DNA from: VXNF01 sp965116465
GTDB lineage: Bacteria; Actinomycetota; Acidimicrobiia; Acidimicrobiales; CATQHL01
DNA length: 64,000 nt
Direction: 5' to 3'
NCBI GenBank assembly: GCA_965116465.1
Contig: OZ220687.1
Coordinates: forward strand, 1,550,001 to 1,614,000
The position numbers and the translations under genes are program-made. A model generated the notes under the pieces. The model was not told the DNA's origin, did no database searches, and saw only the letters and a program-made list of their open reading frames with translations. Positions 20,119-28,455 of this stretch are shown here, piece after piece (position 1 is the stretch's first letter; each line of letters begins with the position of its first letter).

Positions 20119-20853
20119 CTAGGGGCATATCGTGCGCAGGGGCAGTTCGGCGACCTCGGCCAGCACATCGCGCACCTCGACGGCGCGCACGGCATAGCCC
20201 ACGTCATTCCGGTGCCGCGAGGTGGCGAAGACCATCCCGACGACGGTTCCGTCGCGGTTCAGCACGGCCGCACCGGAGTCGCCGTAGCCGCCGTCGAAGG
20301 CCAATTCCAGGCCACGTCGGGAGACCCGGCGCGTCTCGTAGATGTCGTCGATGTTGGCCCGGATCCGGCGGGTCACCTGCGCCGGCTTGGCGACCAGTTC
20401 ACCGCCCACGGACGCAGAGGCCACAACACCGGCGCTGCCCGCCGCCGCAAGGTCGGCCCGGTCATCGGTCGCCAGGGTGACCGGATCGGCCGCCAGTCCC
20501 GGCACGCGGAGCGCGGCGACGTCGAGCGCCGCGTCGAATGCCACGACGTAGCTATTGCGGGTCTCCCCCGCGCCGGTCGTGACCGCCACCTGTCGCCGCC
20601 CGGCCACGGGATGGGCCGCGGTCACGACCAGATCATCGGCCACGGCAAACCCGCTGGCCACCGACCGCCCGCCACACCCCGTCGAGATCACCGAAACGAA
20701 CGACCCCGCCGGCGGCGCCTCCCGCAGCACCCCCCACAAGGTCAGACCCACGGCAAGCCCGGCGGCGGCAAGCAGGGCCCAACGCAGCGGTCGTCGGGCG
20801 CGTGGGCTGCTCCCGGCAGCCGGCTCGTCCGACCGCCCCACCAGCATCGACAC
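20119..20853 (-). CDS. Membrane-anchored trypsin-like serine protease
   Basis: 244-aa protein with a basic N-terminus and one membrane segment (WALLAAAGLAVGLTLWGVL), then an extracytoplasmic chymotrypsin-fold domain. The catalytic triad is visible: His in VVTAAHPV, Asp in AALDVAALRV and Ser in GYGDSGAAVLN. MarP-like actinobacterial proteases share this domain but have several membrane helices. It is convergent with the restriction cassette, with only 9 bp between stops. Confidence 0.85.
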   Translation of the reverse strand: MSMLVGRSDEPAAGSSPRARRPLRWALLAAAGLAVGLTLWGVLREAPPAGSFVSVISTGCGGRSVASGFAVADDLVVTAAHPVAGRRQVAVTTGAGETRNSYVVAFDAALDVAALRVPGLAADPVTLATDDRADLAAAGSAGVVASASVGGELVAKPAQVTRRIRANIDDIYETRRVSRRGLELAFDGGYGDSGAAVLNRDGTVVGMVFATSRHRNDVGYAVRAVEVRDVLAEVAELPLRTICP

Positions 20854-20932
20854 GGCTCGACCCTACTTTCGAGCCCGGCGGACAGCTCCGGCAATCCGAC
20901 TCCCATCGCCAGCCGAATTCTGGCATTCCAGT

Positions 20933-20960
20933 GTCATACTGAGTAGAGTACATGTATGAC
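20933..20960 (+). promoter_or_regulatory. Operator-like inverted repeat over the antitoxin start
   Basis: GTCATAC (20933-20939) and GTATGAC (20954-20960) form a perfect inverted repeat whose half-sites are 21 bp apart, two helical turns. The right arm contains the antitoxin ATG at 20956. RHH antitoxins usually repress their own operon through such sites. Autoregulation is inferred. Confidence 0.55.
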
Positions 20961-21207
20961 AATGCTCAGCTTCCGGACCGACGAGGAGCAGGTCGCCGGG
21001 GCCACCCGCTGGGCGGCAACCCTCGGCATCGACCGGTCAGAACTCCTGCGTGAGGCACTCCGCCGGCACCTCCAGCAACTGGAGGCGGAGCAGGACGTTC
21101 TGATCTACGAGGAGACGCCCTTGACGGAGGACGAGTTGGCCCTCGAAGAGATCGCCCACTGGCACCCGAACGAAGACTGGAGCGACTGGGCCGATGCAGC
21201 GGGGTGA
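20956..21207 (+). CDS. Ribbon-helix-helix antitoxin
   Basis: 83-aa protein with an N-terminal ribbon-helix-helix DNA-binding segment (MLSFRTDEEQVAG...GIDRSELLREALRRHL) and an acidic, Trp-rich C-terminus (HPNEDWSDWADAAG) likely to wrap the toxin. It overlaps the MazF-like toxin gene by 14 bp. An alternative ATG at 20962 would drop two residues. It should neutralise the toxin and repress the operon. Confidence 0.85.
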   Translation: MTMLSFRTDEEQVAGATRWAATLGIDRSELLREALRRHLQQLEAEQDVLIYEETPLTEDELALEEIAHWHPNEDWSDWADAAG

Positions 21208-21502
21208 GATCTGGTTCGCCCGCACACCCGGCGGAGATCGGCCCGTTCTGGTGCTCACCCGTGACCCGGTGGCCGACCGGATCGACGCGGTGGTGTCCGC
21301 CGCTCTGACGCGCGCGCAGCGGGGAACCGCCGCCGAGTTGACGCTGACGGCACGGCGCGACGGCGTGCCGCAGGACTGTGTCGTCAACTTCGACACCATC
21401 TACACGATCCGACGAGATCACTTTCGCCGCCGTGTCACGACACTCTCGCCGGGACGCATGGCCGATGCCTGCCGAGCACTCATGGCGGCCACCGGCTGCT
21501 GA
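21194..21502 (+). CDS. MazF/PemK-family endoribonuclease toxin
   Basis: 102-aa toxin with the hallmark MQRGEIWFARTPGGDRPVLVLTRD start, a SH3-like fold family that cleaves mRNA at short sequences. The TxxR-type RGEIW and the later VNFDTIYTIRRDHF strand, which holds a conserved Thr, are present. The start overlaps the antitoxin gene. The cleavage sequence cannot be predicted from the protein. Confidence 0.88.
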   Translation: MQRGEIWFARTPGGDRPVLVLTRDPVADRIDAVVSAALTRAQRGTAAELTLTARRDGVPQDCVVNFDTIYTIRRDHFRRRVTTLSPGRMADACRALMAATGC

Positions 21503-21568
21503 GACTCCCTCGTCCCGGAGGCGGCCGCTAGCTTGTGCGGGATTGTGCCGCCCAGCCGGGGGAGAGCC

Positions 21569-22534
21569 ATGCGATCCGGACCCATCGACATTCACGCGCA
21601 CGTGCTGCCCGAGAACTGCCTCGCCATCCCGACGGCGACGGGGGAGTTGCAACTGCGCGAGGTGAACGGCGAACTGCACCTGGGGAACCTGTCGCTGTCC
21701 ATCCGGACGGTGACGATGTACGACCTGGACATGATCGTCGAGGACATGGACACCTACGGTCTGGCGGTGCGGGCCATGTCGCCGCCCCCGTTCACGTTCG
21801 CCCTGGACGCTCCGGCGGACCGGGCCGCCGCCTTCGTCTCGGAGGTGAACGACGGCCTGGTGGCGATGTGCGAGCAGGCGCCCGACCGGCTGCGGGGGCT
21901 GGGGTCGCTGCCGCTGGCCGACCTGGACGCCGCAATGGCGGAGCTGCGGCGCCTGGCGGAAATCGACTGGGTGCGCGGCGTCACGGTGCCGCCGCTGGTC
22001 AACGGCGTCTCCTTCGAGACCGATCCGCTGGGGCCGATCCTCCGGGAGGCGCACCGGCTCGGGATGTGCATGATCGTGCACCCCATGCAGCTGCCGGGCC
22101 CGGGCCTCGGCCATCACTACCTCATCAACCTGCTCGGCAACCCCACCGAGACGGCGGCGGCCATCGGGGCGGTGATCCTCTCGGGGCTCGCCGACGAACT
22201 CGACGGGCTGCGGCTGGCCTTCCTGCACGGCGCCGGCTGCGCCCCCGGCATCCTGGGCCGCTGGGACCACGGCTGGGGCGCCCGCCCCGACGTGTCCGCC
22301 GACTGCACCCGGCGGCCCAGCGAGGTGTTCCGGGACCGCATCTGGGCCGACAACCTCACCCACAGCGCCGACCACCTCCGCTTCCTGGCATCGGTGACCG
22401 GCGCCGAGCGCCTCGTGCTCGGTTCGGACTACCCGTTCGACATGGCCGCCAAGGACCCGGTGGGTGCCGCCGAGGCGGCCGGGCTGGAAGTGGAGCAACT
22501 CACGCGCAACGCCCTGCGGTTCCTGGGCTATTGA
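21569..22534 (+). CDS. Amidohydrolase-2 family decarboxylase/hydrolase
   Basis: 321-aa TIM-barrel metal enzyme of the ACMSD-like family, which decarboxylates or hydrolyses aromatic-acid ring-cleavage products. The metal ligands are visible: IDIHAHVLPEN (HxH), His in MIVHPMQLPG, His in AFLHGAGCAP and Asp in VLGSDYPFDM. The ATG at 21569 follows GGGGGAGAGCC; the upstream ATG at 21533 lacks a ribosome-binding site. The stop overlaps the TTG of the downstream transporter, so substrate import and turnover are probably coupled. Confidence 0.85.
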   Translation: MRSGPIDIHAHVLPENCLAIPTATGELQLREVNGELHLGNLSLSIRTVTMYDLDMIVEDMDTYGLAVRAMSPPPFTFALDAPADRAAAFVSEVNDGLVAMCEQAPDRLRGLGSLPLADLDAAMAELRRLAEIDWVRGVTVPPLVNGVSFETDPLGPILREAHRLGMCMIVHPMQLPGPGLGHHYLINLLGNPTETAAAIGAVILSGLADELDGLRLAFLHGAGCAPGILGRWDHGWGARPDVSADCTRRPSEVFRDRIWADNLTHSADHLRFLASVTGAERLVLGSDYPFDMAAKDPVGAAEAAGLEVEQLTRNALRFLGY

Positions 22535-23835
22535 CGGCTGACCACGGCGGGGCGCTGACCCCGCCGCAGGGCACCGAACATCCCCCGGACCGGCGCCGGT
22601 GGCTCCTGCTGGCCGGAATATGGGCGATGTACGTCGCCTTCGGCCTGGTCGTGGCGTCGCTGGCGCCGGTGCTCACCCCGCTCGGCGAGGACCTGGGGCT
22701 CAGCAAGTCACGTCTCGGCGCCATCCTGGGGACCTGGCCGGCGGTGTTCATCTTCGCCGCGGTGCCGTGCGGGCGCCTGCTCGACCGCATCGGGCTCCGC
22801 TGGGCGCTGTTCGCCGGCGGCGTGCTGATGGGCCTCTCGGGCGTGCTGCGCGGGCTGGCAACCGGGGACATCACGCTGTTCGTGGCGGTGGGCATCTTCG
22901 GCCTCGGCGCCCCGATGATCTCCAACGGCGCCCCCAAACTCGTCGTGAGTTGGTTCGGGGAGAGCGAGCGCGCCAAGGCCACCGGGATCTACGTGACCGG
23001 TCCCGTGGTGGGGCAGGCCGTCGCCCTGGCGGCGGCCAACAGCGTCATCGTTCCCGCAGTGGGCGGCAGTTGGCGCAGCGTGCCGCTGGTGTTCGCGGCG
23101 GTCACGGGTGCCGTCTGCGTCCTGTGGCTGGTCTTGACGGCCCGGATCGACTCCTCGACACCGCAGCCCGGCCCGGGCGCCACCGGTGGGAGCACCGAAC
23201 TGGCGGGCGTCGCCGCCCTGACGCGCAATCCGGTCATGCGATTGGTGCTGGCCATGGCCGTGGCCGTCTTCTTCGTGAACCACGGCCTGAACAATTGGCT
23301 GCCGAAGATCATCGAGGACGGCGGGCTGTCGGCCGAGAACGCCGGCTACCTGACGGCGGCGGCGTACGCGGCCGGGTTGCTGGGCCCGCTGACGCTGCCG
23401 CGCCTGGGCAACCGCTACCCGCTGGCCGCGCCGGTGGCCGTCTCGCTGTGCCTGGGAGCCGTCATCGCCATGCTGACGCTGGTCTCGGGCCTCGCTTCGA
23501 CGCCGTTCCTGGTGCTCATCGGCGTCCTGCGCTTCGGGCTCATCGGGCTGTGCCTGCTGGTGCTCATGCGTGTGCCCGGCGTGGACGGCCGCAACATGGG
23601 CATCGCCAGCGGGCTGTTCTTCATGGCCGGCGAGATCGGCGGCTTCGGCGGGCCGTTCGCGGTGGGCGCCATCGGTGACGCCACGGGTGGCTTCGACGCC
23701 AGCCTGCTCACCCTCACCGCCTCCGCGGTTCTCGTCGCCGCCCTGTTCGCCGTGATCCACCGCCGCAGCGCCCGCGAGGAGGGCGCGATCCGGGGCCGAC
23801 CGGTGCACGCCGAACCGCACGCTCCCGTGGTCTGA
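22531..23835 (+). CDS. Major facilitator superfamily transporter
   Basis: 434-aa, 12-segment transporter. It has an MFS loop 2-3 motif GRLLDRIGLRWALF and a later IASGLFFMAGEIGG segment. The family resembles NarK/cyanate (CynX)-type organic anion carriers. No ATG or GTG exists before the first membrane helix; the TTG at 22531, overlapping the amidohydrolase stop (TTGA), is the best start. It is likely the uptake partner of that enzyme. Confidence 0.82.
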   Translation: MTADHGGALTPPQGTEHPPDRRRWLLLAGIWAMYVAFGLVVASLAPVLTPLGEDLGLSKSRLGAILGTWPAVFIFAAVPCGRLLDRIGLRWALFAGGVLMGLSGVLRGLATGDITLFVAVGIFGLGAPMISNGAPKLVVSWFGESERAKATGIYVTGPVVGQAVALAAANSVIVPAVGGSWRSVPLVFAAVTGAVCVLWLVLTARIDSSTPQPGPGATGGSTELAGVAALTRNPVMRLVLAMAVAVFFVNHGLNNWLPKIIEDGGLSAENAGYLTAAAYAAGLLGPLTLPRLGNRYPLAAPVAVSLCLGAVIAMLTLVSGLASTPFLVLIGVLRFGLIGLCLLVLMRVPGVDGRNMGIASGLFFMAGEIGGFGGPFAVGAIGDATGGFDASLLTLTASAVLVAALFAVIHRRSAREEGAIRGRPVHAEPHAPVV

Positions 23836-23879
23836 GATCGGCTGGCGCGCCGGACAGCCCTGGCAGGCGCGTCGATCGG

Positions 23880-24284
23880 CTACGGGTGATCGTTGTCCAG
23901 TGGGATTCCGACGACTTGGGCGACGCGCTGGAAGTCGGCGTCGGAGGCGAGCAGGGTGGTGTTGTAGCGGTGCGCGACCGATGCGATCATGCAGTCGATC
24001 ATGCCGCGTGGCGTGACGCCGTTGCGACGGCACGTCCGGTAGATCCTCGCGGCGGCGTCGAAGTCGACCACGGCATCGAATCGCAGCAGGACACACCGAC
24101 CGAGGAGCCGGCGGAGTTCCTGCTCGCGTGCGGAGTTGCGGGCACCGGCCGTGACCTCCATGATCACCGGCTCAGTTACCGCAATCTCGGCATCAGTTGC
24201 GATGAGTTCGCTCAAGCGGGCATCGACGGTGCTGCCGGTGGCCCGGTCGAACTCGACCCAGGCGGACGTGTCGACGAGGATCAC
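23880..24284 (-). CDS. vapC: PIN-domain ribonuclease toxin (VapC)
   Basis: 134-aa PIN nuclease with acidic residues at the expected places: MILVDTSAWVEF (Asp5), Glu in EPVIMEV, Asp in GMIDCMIA and Asp in LASDADF. It probably cleaves tRNA or rRNA when freed from its antitoxin. The ATG overlaps the antitoxin stop by 4 bp. Confidence 0.92.
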   Translation of the reverse strand: MILVDTSAWVEFDRATGSTVDARLSELIATDAEIAVTEPVIMEVTAGARNSAREQELRRLLGRCVLLRFDAVVDFDAAARIYRTCRRNGVTPRGMIDCMIASVAHRYNTTLLASDADFQRVAQVVGIPLDNDHP

Positions 24285-24493
24285 GCCATGTGGGCTGCTG
24301 CGGTGTCCGCGGGGATGTCACCGATGGCGCGAGCACCTCGCATAGCGAGGGCCTCCTCACGGCTCATCGGCTGACCCGCAAGGTGGCGCAGCGCAAGGTC
24401 GACCGCCGCGGTCTTGGTGTGGACCCCGAAGCGGTCCATGATCGCCTCCACGTAGGTGCTCTCAAGTTCGATGTTGGTTCGGATACGGCTCAT
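24281..24493 (-). CDS. vapB: VapB-type antitoxin
   Basis: 70-aa antitoxin with an N-terminal RHH/AbrB-like DNA-binding stretch (RTNIELESTYVEAIMDRFGV..KTAAVDLALRHLAG), typical of the VapB group found with PIN toxins. It is translationally coupled to vapC. Operator half-sites lie immediately upstream. Confidence 0.9.
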   Translation of the reverse strand: MSRIRTNIELESTYVEAIMDRFGVHTKTAAVDLALRHLAGQPMSREEALAMRGARAIGDIPADTAAAHMA

Positions 24494-24529
24494 ACACTAA
24501 TCATACACGTCATGTGTACAGACGGTGTA
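24493..24529. promoter_or_regulatory. Four phased half-sites in vapBC promoter
   Basis: TACAC at 24493-24497 and 24504-24508, and its complement GTGTA at 24514-24518 and 24525-24529, form two nested inverted repeats. Each pair of like half-sites is spaced 11 bp, one helical turn. This is a likely operator for VapB dimers, placed between the divergent TA pairs. The local sequence is AT-rich. Regulation is inferred from position. Confidence 0.55.
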
Positions 24530-24645
24530 TTCACCGAGCGGACGAACCGCTCCGGCGCGCCACGGATCATGGATATCACCGCCGCACGCTCGGTCTTGAA
24601 CGCCCCTTGCACTCTCATAGCAACCGGTTTGCGTGAACTCCGGAT

Positions 24646-24876
24646 ATGCTGGCATATATGCAGCGGACGACCGTCATGATTCCCGATGACCTGGATCTGC
24701 GTCTGCGCCGTGAGGCAGAGCGGCGCAACATGACCATCTCCGAACTCACCCGCGAGGCCATCGAGCGCCACGTCGGCGGGCCGCGCCGGTTGCGAGCCGC
24801 CGGCGCGGGTCGCAGCGGGCGCGACGACATCTCCGAGCGCATCGAGGAGATACTGGCCGCCGAGGTGGCCCCATAG
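24646..24876 (+). CDS. RHH antitoxin of second PIN pair
   Basis: 76-aa protein with a classical ribbon-helix-helix start (RTTVMIPDDLDLRLRREAERRNMTISELTREAIERHV), then a flexible Gly/Arg linker and an acidic helix ISERIEEILAAE for toxin binding. The ATG may instead be at 24658 (MQRTTV), which better fits family N-termini. The downstream frame encodes a PIN toxin. Confidence 0.85.
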   Translation: MLAYMQRTTVMIPDDLDLRLRREAERRNMTISELTREAIERHVGGPRRLRAAGAGRSGRDDISERIEEILAAEVAP

Positions 24877-25286
24877 CCGTCCTCGTCGACGCCGGCCCGC
24901 TGTACGCCTACGTCGACGCCGACGACCGTAATCACGGCGCCGCTCTGGAGCTACTGCGAAGCCATCCTGAGCCGCTGGTGGTACCGACACTGGTCATCAC
25001 CGAGGTGGCCTACCTGGCCGGGACGCGGCTCGGCGCCGGCGCCGAGGTCCGGTTCCTGGGAGATCTGGCATCCGGTGACTTCATCGTCGAACCCGTCGCC
25101 GACCGTGACTGGCTGCGGATAGCCGAACTCGTGGCCCGCTACGGCGATCTCCCGCTCGGCACCGTCGATGGCTCGATCGTCGCCGCCGCCGAACGCCTCG
25201 GGATCACGCAGGTGGCGACCTTCGACCACCGCCACTTCACCGTCGTTCGCCCCGCGCACGTCGACGCCCTGCAGATCCTGCCCTGA
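24873..25286 (+). CDS. PIN-domain toxin with no standard start codon
   Basis: The open frame encodes AVLVDAGPLYAYVD from 24876, with the conserved first Asp, then Glu in VITEVAYL and Asp in GTVDGSIVAA, and ends at 25286 (about 138 codons). Just before it is ATA at 24873, exactly where an ATG overlapping the antitoxin TAG would be expected. No ATG, GTG or TTG precedes the catalytic Asp in this frame. The first GTG is at 24978 and would remove the catalytic N-terminus. Either ATA is used or the toxin is silenced by a point change. Confidence 0.7.
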   Translation: MAVLVDAGPLYAYVDADDRNHGAALELLRSHPEPLVVPTLVITEVAYLAGTRLGAGAEVRFLGDLASGDFIVEPVADRDWLRIAELVARYGDLPLGTVDGSIVAAAERLGITQVATFDHRHFTVVRPAHVDALQILP

Positions 25287-25481
25287 GCGCCATCAGCCAC
25301 GGCGCGGGCGGCACGGGGCGGCGTTCATCGGAACGCTTGTGCGCTGCCCGGATGCTCGAGCCGAGGCGCACCGGTCCGACCGACCCCCAAGACGTGAACC
25401 CAATGGCCGGCAGCCACTACATTGACCCGGCGCGGGCGCAGGAGTGAGGGCCGCCCGGACCGACGGCTGGAGGGCATCACC

Positions 25482-26717
25482 ATGAAGGAAGCGTTCGGCG
25501 TTCTCAACACCGACTGGCGTGAGGGGATCAACTGGCAGGAGGTCCGGGAGTGGCGGCTGCGGCGCGCCCGGGAGGCCATGGCCCGGCACGAGCTCGGCGC
25601 CATGCTGCTTATGTACGACGAGAACATCCGCTACGTCACGTCCACGCTGACCCCGGGCTGGAACCAGCTGAAGCCCGGCCTGCGCTACGCCGTGCTCGTG
25701 GAGGGCCGTGAGCCGATCATCTACGAGCAGGGTGACATCGGCTACCACCTGCGGGAGCACTCGCCGTGGATTCCCAAGGAGAACGTCCGCTACTCCTACG
25801 CCTGGATCAAGGGCGCCGCCGGGCCGGCCGCCAGCTCGCAGGTGGCGAAGTTCACCAACGCCCTCATGGCCGACCTGGAGGAGGCCGGCGTGGAGGACAA
25901 GCCGCTCGGCGTGGACTTCATGGACCTCAACATGATCCGGGTGTTCGAGGAGCGGGGCATCAACTGGACCGACGGCATGACGCCGATGATGGAGGCCCGG
26001 GCCATCAAGAGCCCCAACGAGCAGAAGGCCATGCGGATGGTCGGCTCCATCTGCGACGTGGTGCACTACCAGTTCAGCCAGTTCCTGCGCCCCGGGCTGA
26101 CCGAGAACGAGGTCACCGCCTACGGCATGGAGCAGCTCTACAACATCCCGGGCATGGAGAACGTGGAGGACGTGATCGTCTCCTCGGGCCCGAACGCCTG
26201 GCCCAACTGGCGCAACCACGGCGACCGCATCATCCGCCCCGGTGAGCTCGTCATCATCGACTTGGCGGCGCTCACCTGGAACGGCTTCAAGTCCTGCGTG
26301 TACCGCACCTACTGCGTGGGCGGCAAACCCACCGACGAGCACAAGCAGTACTACGACCTGGCGCTCAAGTGGCTGAACGACTCCATCGAGGCCACCCGGC
26401 CGGGCGTCACCACCGCCGACATCGCCGGCGTGTGGCCCTCGGCCAAGGAGATCTGGGGCTACGAGGAGGAGGACGAGGCGGCCGCCAACCTCTGGGGCCA
26501 CGGCCTCGGCCTGGCGCAGTACGACATCCCGGTCATCTCCCGGATCTGGTCGCTGGACCACCCGGTGGAGATCGAGCCGGGCATGGTGTTCGCCCTCGAG
26601 ACCCAGCACGGCAAGCTGCACGAGTTCGGCGTGCGCCTCGAGGAGATGCTGATCGTGAACGACACCGGCATCGAGATGATCTCGACGCCCGCCCCGGAGA
26701 TCATCGCCGTCGGCTGA
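25482..26717 (+). CDS. M24-family (pita-bread fold) hydrolase with altered metal site
   Basis: 411-aa protein of the Xaa-Pro peptidase/creatinase/DddP superfamily. Motif comparison with methionine aminopeptidase gives Asp260 (IIDLAAL), His340 (WGHGLGL), Glu373 (ALETQHG) and Glu387 (RLEEMLI). The second Asp is replaced by Ser271 (FKSCVYR), and the DddP-type DxD pair is D-L-A. The metal site is therefore incomplete, pointing to a single-metal or non-metal enzyme like creatinase. The ATG at 25482 follows GGAGGGCATCACC. It heads a five-gene operon of likely catabolic enzymes. The substrate is unknown and DMSP lyase activity is not supported. Confidence 0.7.
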   Translation: MKEAFGVLNTDWREGINWQEVREWRLRRAREAMARHELGAMLLMYDENIRYVTSTLTPGWNQLKPGLRYAVLVEGREPIIYEQGDIGYHLREHSPWIPKENVRYSYAWIKGAAGPAASSQVAKFTNALMADLEEAGVEDKPLGVDFMDLNMIRVFEERGINWTDGMTPMMEARAIKSPNEQKAMRMVGSICDVVHYQFSQFLRPGLTENEVTAYGMEQLYNIPGMENVEDVIVSSGPNAWPNWRNHGDRIIRPGELVIIDLAALTWNGFKSCVYRTYCVGGKPTDEHKQYYDLALKWLNDSIEATRPGVTTADIAGVWPSAKEIWGYEEEDEAAANLWGHGLGLAQYDIPVISRIWSLDHPVEIEPGMVFALETQHGKLHEFGVRLEEMLIVNDTGIEMISTPAPEIIAVG

Positions 26718-26757
26718 GCGAACCGAACGGCACCGGTCCCCGGTCGGACCCGCAGCA

Positions 26758-28455
26758 ATGAACCCGCGGGTCGTCCGGCTGGACGACCCCGAGGGGCTCG
26801 ACGTCCCGACCGTCGGGGCCAAGGCGGCGAACCTCGCCCGGGCGCGGCGGGCGGGGTTGCCGGCGCTCGACGGTTTCGTCGTCACCCTGGCCGCCTCCGT
26901 CGGGCCGCTGCAGCACGCCGCCGAGGAGTTGGCCCGGCGCGGCTCGGGGGCTGCCCGGATGGTGCTGCTGCGCGACGAACTCGACGAGGGGCTGACAGCC
27001 GAGATCGCCGCTGCGGCCGCCGGGCTGGCCGAACCGCTCATCGCCCGCTCCTCCAGCGCGCTCGAAGGAGAGGGCACCTGGGCGGGGGCGTTCGCCTCGC
27101 TGCCCGAACTCCGGCGGGAGGAGGTGCCGAAGGCGCTGCGCAGCGTGTGGTCGGCGATGTTCACCCTCGAGGCGCTGGAACGCTTCGAGGCCGCCGGCAT
27201 CGAGGCGGGCAGCGCCGGGATGGGCGTGCTGGTGCAGACCGAATTGGCGCCCGACTGCGGTGGCGCCGCAACCGTCGACGAGATCGGCGCCGTGAGCATC
27301 TCGGCGGTGAAGGGGTCGCCGCGGGACCTGCTGGCGGGCTGGGTGGCGGGCGTGCGGGCCACGGTGGGGCCCGACGGCAGCATCGCCGGCGCCGAAGCCG
27401 TGGATTTGATCGGCGCCGCCACGCTCGGCGAGGTGGCCGCGCTGGCCCGCCGCGCCGCCGAGGAGCTGGACTGCAACCTGGTGGAGTGGGCTGTCGTCGG
27501 CGGCTCAGCGGTGCTGCTGCAGGTGCAGCGGACCGTGACGGCGGCGCCGAGCGACGCCGTGGTGATCCCGGCCGCCCTGGGGCATCCCGAGGCCCGGCGC
27601 CTGGCCCGGCTGGTCATGTCCTATCCGGGGGCATTGGGTGAAGAGTTGGTGTTGGGCTGGGCGGCGGCGCCGGTCGGTGGAGGACCGGCACGTTCGGTTC
27701 CGCTCGAGGGCGACGCCGGCCAGCCCTTGGGGGAGGGGCTGGGGGGTCTCTTGGTTCGGGCCCGGGGTTTGAGTGCTGAGTTGACGGCTGCTGCATGGGG
27801 GCGGTCGGCGGAGGAAAGTGCTTCTCTTGCTCGGTCGGTGCTTCGGCGGTTGCGGGGGGATCGGCCCAATGAGTCGATCGAGGCTTTGGGGGGCCTGGCG
27901 GCGCCTGATCCGGTTGGGGCCGCGGAGGTCCTGGCGATCATCGAGCGGCTCGGCGATGCCTTGGACGACCCGCACGGGGTCTGGTATCACACGACCGATG
28001 AGTTGGCCGAGATCCTCGACGGCACCGCATCGCCGGATCGGGGGCGTGTCGGGCGGGACCGCTGGGAGCCGTTCCTGGCCGGGGTGGCGGCGCTCGGCGG
28101 CGAGGCGCGCAGCGGGATCGGAGCCTCGGGGGGCATCGGGGCCGGCCGGCTGGTCTGGGTGTCGAGCCCCACGTCGGTGGATCATGTGCGCCCGCGGGAC
28201 GTGATCGTGGTGCAGTACCCGCTGCCCAACTTCGCTCCCCTGCTGTGGGATGCCGCCGGTCTGATCGCCCTGGGTGGCGCCCCCTCGGCACACCTCATGG
28301 AGGTGGCCCGATCACTCACCGTGCCGGCCGTCGTGAGTTGCCCCGCCGACGACCTGTTCGGTACCGGGACGTCGGGTCGCAGGGGACCGGACGCCCCGCT
28401 CCACCTCGGCACCGTCGATGGGGACGAGGGCCGGGTGGCCGTCCTGGAGTTGTGA
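26758..28455 (+). CDS. Short PPDK/PEP-synthase-like phosphotransferase
   Basis: 565-aa protein. The N-terminal ATP-grasp domain (about 1-265) has VGAKAANLARARRAG, ARSSSALEGEG and GMGVLVQTEL, as in pyruvate phosphate dikinase. The C-terminal swivelling phosphohistidine domain reads GGAPSAHLMEVARSL, with the catalytic His but without the usual Thr of TxGG. The C-terminal PEP/pyruvate barrel is absent. The middle region (about 290-460) is unassigned and may bind the acceptor, as in rifampin phosphotransferases. It lies 40 bp behind the M24 gene, and its stop overlaps the next start (TGATG). It probably phosphorylates a small molecule of this pathway. Confidence 0.7.
   Translation: MNPRVVRLDDPEGLDVPTVGAKAANLARARRAGLPALDGFVVTLAASVGPLQHAAEELARRGSGAARMVLLRDELDEGLTAEIAAAAAGLAEPLIARSSSALEGEGTWAGAFASLPELRREEVPKALRSVWSAMFTLEALERFEAAGIEAGSAGMGVLVQTELAPDCGGAATVDEIGAVSISAVKGSPRDLLAGWVAGVRATVGPDGSIAGAEAVDLIGAATLGEVAALARRAAEELDCNLVEWAVVGGSAVLLQVQRTVTAAPSDAVVIPAALGHPEARRLARLVMSYPGALGEELVLGWAAAPVGGGPARSVPLEGDAGQPLGEGLGGLLVRARGLSAELTAAAWGRSAEESASLARSVLRRLRGDRPNESIEALGGLAAPDPVGAAEVLAIIERLGDALDDPHGVWYHTTDELAEILDGTASPDRGRVGRDRWEPFLAGVAALGGEARSGIGASGGIGAGRLVWVSSPTSVDHVRPRDVIVVQYPLPNFAPLLWDAAGLIALGGAPSAHLMEVARSLTVPAVVSCPADDLFGTGTSGRRGPDAPLHLGTVDGDEGRVAVLEL

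Noticed and set aside
25482..26717. DddP DMSP lyase
   Set aside because: Same fold, but two of the aspartates used for DddP metal binding are not conserved.
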